The notes beneath the pieces are model-generated. The model saw nothing but the letters and a program-made list of their open reading frames with translations. It did no database searches and was not told the DNA's origin. The translations under genes and the position numbers were made by a program. A DNA stretch of 10,860 nucleotides from Chitinophaga pinensis (GTDB lineage: Bacteria; Bacteroidota; Bacteroidia; UKL13-3), in assembly GCA_943323675.2 (NCBI GenBank), contig CALPIR020000069.1:1-10860 (forward strand), in the 5' to 3' direction. Shown one piece after another: positions 8,014-10,860 of this stretch (the stretch's first letter is position 1; each line of letters starts with the position of its first letter).

Positions 8014-8076
8014 ATGAGAATTTATAAAATATTTGTAGCTTTTATAAGCTTGTTGTTTGTAATGCAAGCCAGAGCC
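8014..8076 (+). other. Sec signal peptide of the cadherin-like repeat protein
   Basis: Residues 1-21: Arg2 and Lys5 give the positive N-region, residues 6-17 are hydrophobic, and Ala19-Arg20-Ala21 fits a signal peptidase I site with Ala22 as the first mature residue. There is no lipobox cysteine, so this is not a lipoprotein. Confidence 0.85.
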
Positions 8077-10860
8077 GCTGCACCAAATTGGACGGTAAAT
8101 CCGAGCTCGTTTCAGTTTTCTATGACGGTAACCTCTGTTGCTAATGTAAATTGTATTGAGCTGGTTAGTCCCACAAATAAGATTGCTGCATTTGTTGGTT
8201 CTACTTGTAGGGGTGTTTCATCAACAAGCACTATCATTAACGGAAAATACATTGCTTATTTAATTGTATATAGCAATACAAATTCAGGAGAAACGGTAAC
8301 TTTCAAAATTTATAATGCTTCAAATGACACCATTTATGATGCCAAAGGAAGTGTTGTATTTCAAGACAATGCTTCGTTTGGTGTTACTACAAGTCCTTAC
8401 ACGTTAAGAAGTAATAACGCTCCAACAGCCATTTCTATCAGTAATGCAATAATCTCTGAAGGTTTGCCAGTAAACTCTACAGTTGGTTCATTAACTAGCA
8501 TAGACCCTGACTCCCCTGAGACATTTACCTATAGCCTAGTGGCAGGAACAGGAAGTACAGATAATGCCAGTTTCAATTTGTTAGGCTCTTCACTTAGATC
8601 AAATGCAATTTTTGATTATGGAATTAAAAATACATATAATATTAGGGTAAGAACCACTGATTCTAAGGCGTGCTTTTTCGAACGTGAATTAACCATCACA
8701 ATTCGTGATGTTAATGGTCCACCAACGGGTATTTCACTTAGTAATATAGATGTAACAGAAAATGGAAATACGCCAACAGTGGTAGGTTTATTTACCCCGA
8801 TTGATACTGATTCAGGAGATACACACACTTACACCCTTGTGCCTGGTTTTGGAAGCACAAATAATGGTAGTTTTTCCATTACAGGTAATACGTTAAGGTC
8901 TCTTGTTTCGTTTAATTTCGAATTTAAGAATTTTTATAATATTCGTGTTCGTGTAACTGATGCAGCCAATAGTTTTTTTGAAAAAACATTTGTAATTACA
9001 GTAAAAGATACCAATGATGAACCTACTAACATGCAAATTAATGGAAGTAGCATTGGTGCAAGTATTAAAGAGAATAAACCCATTGGCTCAGTTGTAGGAA
9101 CCTTTACAACTACTGATGAAGATGCATTTAGTACCTTTACTTACAGTTTTGTAAATACAACAGGAAATAATAACGATCAATTTTTAATAGTTGGAAGTCA
9201 GTTAAGAACCAACAATTTGTTTGATTTTGAAACAAGGCAGAATTATATAATCTATGTTAGGACTGATGATGATGGAGGTAGTTTTTTTACCAAACAATTT
9301 GTAATTGGAATCATAGATAGTAATGATGCCCCTACAAACATCAACTTATCAAATAGTGTCATTTATGAGAATTCAGCTCAAACATCATTCATTTCAAAAC
9401 TGTCTGCAACTGACCCTGATGCAACAGGAACTTACTCATATTCTTTAGTTACTGGAGCAGGAAGTTCAGGAAATGCCAGCTTTTTTATAAGAAACGATAG
9501 TTTGTATGCAAATGCCATTTTCGATTTTGAAACCACTAGTTCATATTCTATAAGAATACAAGTAAGTGATGGATTTGGAGGCACGCTTCAACTAAACAAA
9601 ACAATTACAATTTTGGATGGCAATGATGCACCAACCAACATCAATCTATCGCAATATCAAATAGACGAAAACTCGCCTTCAAATACGCCAATTGGAAATT
9701 TAACTTCAATTGACCAGGATGCTTCTAACACCTTTACATACAGCCTCACTGTAGGAGCGGGTTCAACTGATAACAGTAGTTTTAATATTTCTGGTAATGT
9801 ATTAAGGTCTTCGGCTTCTTTCGATTTTGAAATTAAAAGTGTTTACACTATAAGGATTAGGGTTACCGATAATGTTGGAGCGTTTTTCGATAAACAGTTT
9901 ACTATAATAGTAAACAACTTAGTTGATGCGCCAACCAATATTGTAATTTCAAATGACACTATTAGCGAAAACCAGCCCTCAAATACTTTAATAGGCCTTC
10001 TATCTAGCACAACTCAAGATACCATTACTTCTTATACTTATACTTTTGATAATAGCGCTCCGGGTAATGATAACGCAAGCTTCATTATATCAGGAAAGCA
10101 ATTAAGAACAAATGCAGTTTTTAATTTCGAATCAAAATCAACATATACCATTTATGTGAAATCAACATTAGGAGCAGTATCATTTGTTAAGGCAATCCAA
10201 ATCTTTGTTAGAAACATCAACGATGCTCCAACCGATCTGTATTTTAATTCAACATCAATTACAGAGAATCGTCCATCTGGTAGTTTTATTGGACTCCTTA
10301 ATACCGTTGATCCTGATGCTGGTAACACATTCAATTATTCTTTAGTAACTGGCTTGGGTTCAACCCATAATGCAAGCTTTTCAATACGTAATGATAGTTT
10401 GTTTAGTGTAGTAACCCTAAATTTCGAGCTAATAAGCACGCTTTACATTAGGGTTCAAACGCAAGATAATGGATTACTAACTTTCCAGAAGGCTTTTGTT
10501 ATAAATGTTACAGATAGCAATGATGCCCCAACTTCATTATCACTCTCAAATAAAATGGTTAATGAAAATGTGTCAATTGGCTCCTCAATCGGAACATTTA
10601 CAACAATTGATCCTGATCTCAATCAGAGTTTTACCTATTCGTTAATTTCTGGTACAGGTGGCGCAGACAATAGTAAATTTTATATTGCTGGAAACCAGTT
10701 GTACACAAATGCAGTATTTAATTTTGAAAGTAAGCGTTCATATGCAATTCGTATACAAACAAGCGATGGCAACGGAGGTATTTTAAGTGATTCATTTACA
10801 ATAAACGTTGTTGATGTTAATGATAATCCGACAGCATTATCTTTATCAAATAATTCTACC
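8014..10860 (+). CDS. Secreted cadherin-like repeat protein (3' end missing)
   Basis: The ATG at 8014 opens a frame with no stop up to the window edge (949 codons visible). The start is chosen because it gives a classic signal peptide: Arg and Lys at residues 2 and 5, a hydrophobic stretch at residues 6-17, and an A-R-A site at 19-21. Starting at Met17 (8062) would remove it. Residues 26-134 are module A, also found twice in the upstream protein. From residue 135 come cadherin-like repeats starting at residues 135, 234, 334, 437, 537, 637, 736, 836 and 936. Each has a P-T strand, an E-N motif, D-P-D, T-Y-S-L, F-D-F-E and a D-x-N-D linker. Cadherin-type repeats usually bind calcium between domains and form stiff rods, so an extracellular adhesin or stalk is likely; the ligand is unknown. 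A T9SS sorting domain beyond the window is expected but not seen. The 14-base gap suggests one operon with the upstream gene. Confidence 0.93.
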   Translation, partial: MRIYKIFVAFISLLFVMQARAAAPNWTVNPSSFQFSMTVTSVANVNCIELVSPTNKIAAFVGSTCRGVSSTSTIINGKYIAYLIVYSNTNSGETVTFKIYNASNDTIYDAKGSVVFQDNASFGVTTSPYTLRSNNAPTAISISNAIISEGLPVNSTVGSLTSIDPDSPETFTYSLVAGTGSTDNASFNLLGSSLRSNAIFDYGIKNTYNIRVRTTDSKACFFERELTITIRDVNGPPTGISLSNIDVTENGNTPTVVGLFTPIDTDSGDTHTYTLVPGFGSTNNGSFSITGNTLRSLVSFNFEFKNFYNIRVRVTDAANSFFEKTFVITVKDTNDEPTNMQINGSSIGASIKENKPIGSVVGTFTTTDEDAFSTFTYSFVNTTGNNNDQFLIVGSQLRTNNLFDFETRQNYIIYVRTDDDGGSFFTKQFVIGIIDSNDAPTNINLSNSVIYENSAQTSFISKLSATDPDATGTYSYSLVTGAGSSGNASFFIRNDSLYANAIFDFETTSSYSIRIQVSDGFGGTLQLNKTITILDGNDAPTNINLSQYQIDENSPSNTPIGNLTSIDQDASNTFTYSLTVGAGSTDNSSFNISGNVLRSSASFDFEIKSVYTIRIRVTDNVGAFFDKQFTIIVNNLVDAPTNIVISNDTISENQPSNTLIGLLSSTTQDTITSYTYTFDNSAPGNDNASFIISGKQLRTNAVFNFESKSTYTIYVKSTLGAVSFVKAIQIFVRNINDAPTDLYFNSTSITENRPSGSFIGLLNTVDPDAGNTFNYSLVTGLGSTHNASFSIRNDSLFSVVTLNFELISTLYIRVQTQDNGLLTFQKAFVINVTDSNDAPTSLSLSNKMVNENVSIGSSIGTFTTIDPDLNQSFTYSLISGTGGADNSKFYIAGNQLYTNAVFNFESKRSYAIRIQTSDGNGGILSDSFTINVVDVNDNPTALSLSNNST
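8089..8415 (+). repeat. Module A, copy 3, at the N terminus of the second protein
   Basis: Residues 26-134 read W-T-V-N-P-S-S-F-Q-F-S-M-T-V at the start, I-A-A-F-V-G-S-T-C-R-G-V in the middle, then Y-L-I-V-Y-S-N and G-E-T-V-T-F-K-I-Y-N-A, and end F-G-V-T-T-S-P-Y. It is clearly the same module as copies 1 and 2 of the upstream protein. Here it follows the signal peptide directly, rather than preceding a sorting domain. Confidence 0.75.
8416..10860 (+). repeat. Array of cadherin-like repeats, about 300 bp each
   Basis: Repeat starts are at 8416, 8713, 9013, 9322, 9622, 9922, 10219, 10519 and 10819, giving lengths of 99, 100, 103, 100, 100, 99, 100 and 100 residues; the ninth is cut by the window edge. 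Shared positions are P-T at the start, E-N about residue 15, D-x-D, T-Y-S-L, G-S-x-x-N, S-F-x-I, L-R/Y, F-D/N-F-E, Y-x-I-R, and D-x-N-D at the end. The D-x-N-D linker, D-x-D and F-D-F-E (in the place of L-D-R-E) correspond to calcium-binding motifs of cadherin repeats. The repeats are diverged in DNA, so there is no sign of very recent expansion. Confidence 0.85.

Noticed and set aside
8062..8064. Alternative start for the second gene at Met17
   Set aside because: It would remove the signal peptide encoded from 8014, which a cadherin-like extracellular protein needs.
8616..10334. Short minus-strand open frames opposite the cadherin-like array
   Set aside because: They lie antisense to the repeat array, which is coding on the plus strand; nothing supports them as genes.
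8416..10860. Regular 300 bp periodicity as a CRISPR array or DNA-level satellite
   Set aside because: The period is in the protein: DNA between repeats is diverged and has no short exact repeats with unique spacers. The units match cadherin-like domains.

Overview
The window is AT-rich and entirely coding apart from a 14-base gap. It holds parts of two very large secreted proteins, both on the plus strand. The first ends in a type IX secretion system (T9SS) type A sorting domain. That domain, the lack of a clear Shine-Dalgarno sequence, and the mix of LamG, carboxypeptidase-regulatory-like, Ig-like and 'GWNW' modules point to a member of Bacteroidota. The genus cannot be read from this window.

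Bases 1-7999 are the 3' part of a giant gene. The frame is open from base 2, so the true start lies upstream; the ATG at base 80 is an internal codon inside a fibronectin-III-like domain. Visible modules in order are: FnIII-like; a carboxypeptidase-regulatory-like domain split by a LamG domain; two more carboxypeptidase-regulatory-like modules; a block of roughly 500 residues that I cannot assign to a named family (ending in a GGQTSCPYEG motif); two Ig-like domains; a Big_5-like Ig domain apparently split by two LamG domains; a BACON-like domain; and a C-terminal series of module A, two GWNW repeats, a second module A, then the T9SS sorting domain.

Bases 8014-10860 are the 5' part of a second gene, open to the window edge. 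It encodes a signal peptide, a third copy of module A, and an array of cadherin-like repeats of about 100 residues (eight complete, a ninth starting at 10819). The spacing is close to exactly 300 bp.

The 14-base spacing and the shared module suggest the two genes are co-transcribed and that both products are exported, probably to the cell surface, as adhesin-like or structural proteins. No catalytic domain is visible in either. No RNA gene, mobile element, CRISPR array, terminator or convincing promoter was found. The most interesting points are the module shared by the two proteins, the two apparent cases of LamG domains nested inside other beta-sandwich domains, the unassigned central block, and one cadherin-like repeat that has lost its calcium-ligand motifs.
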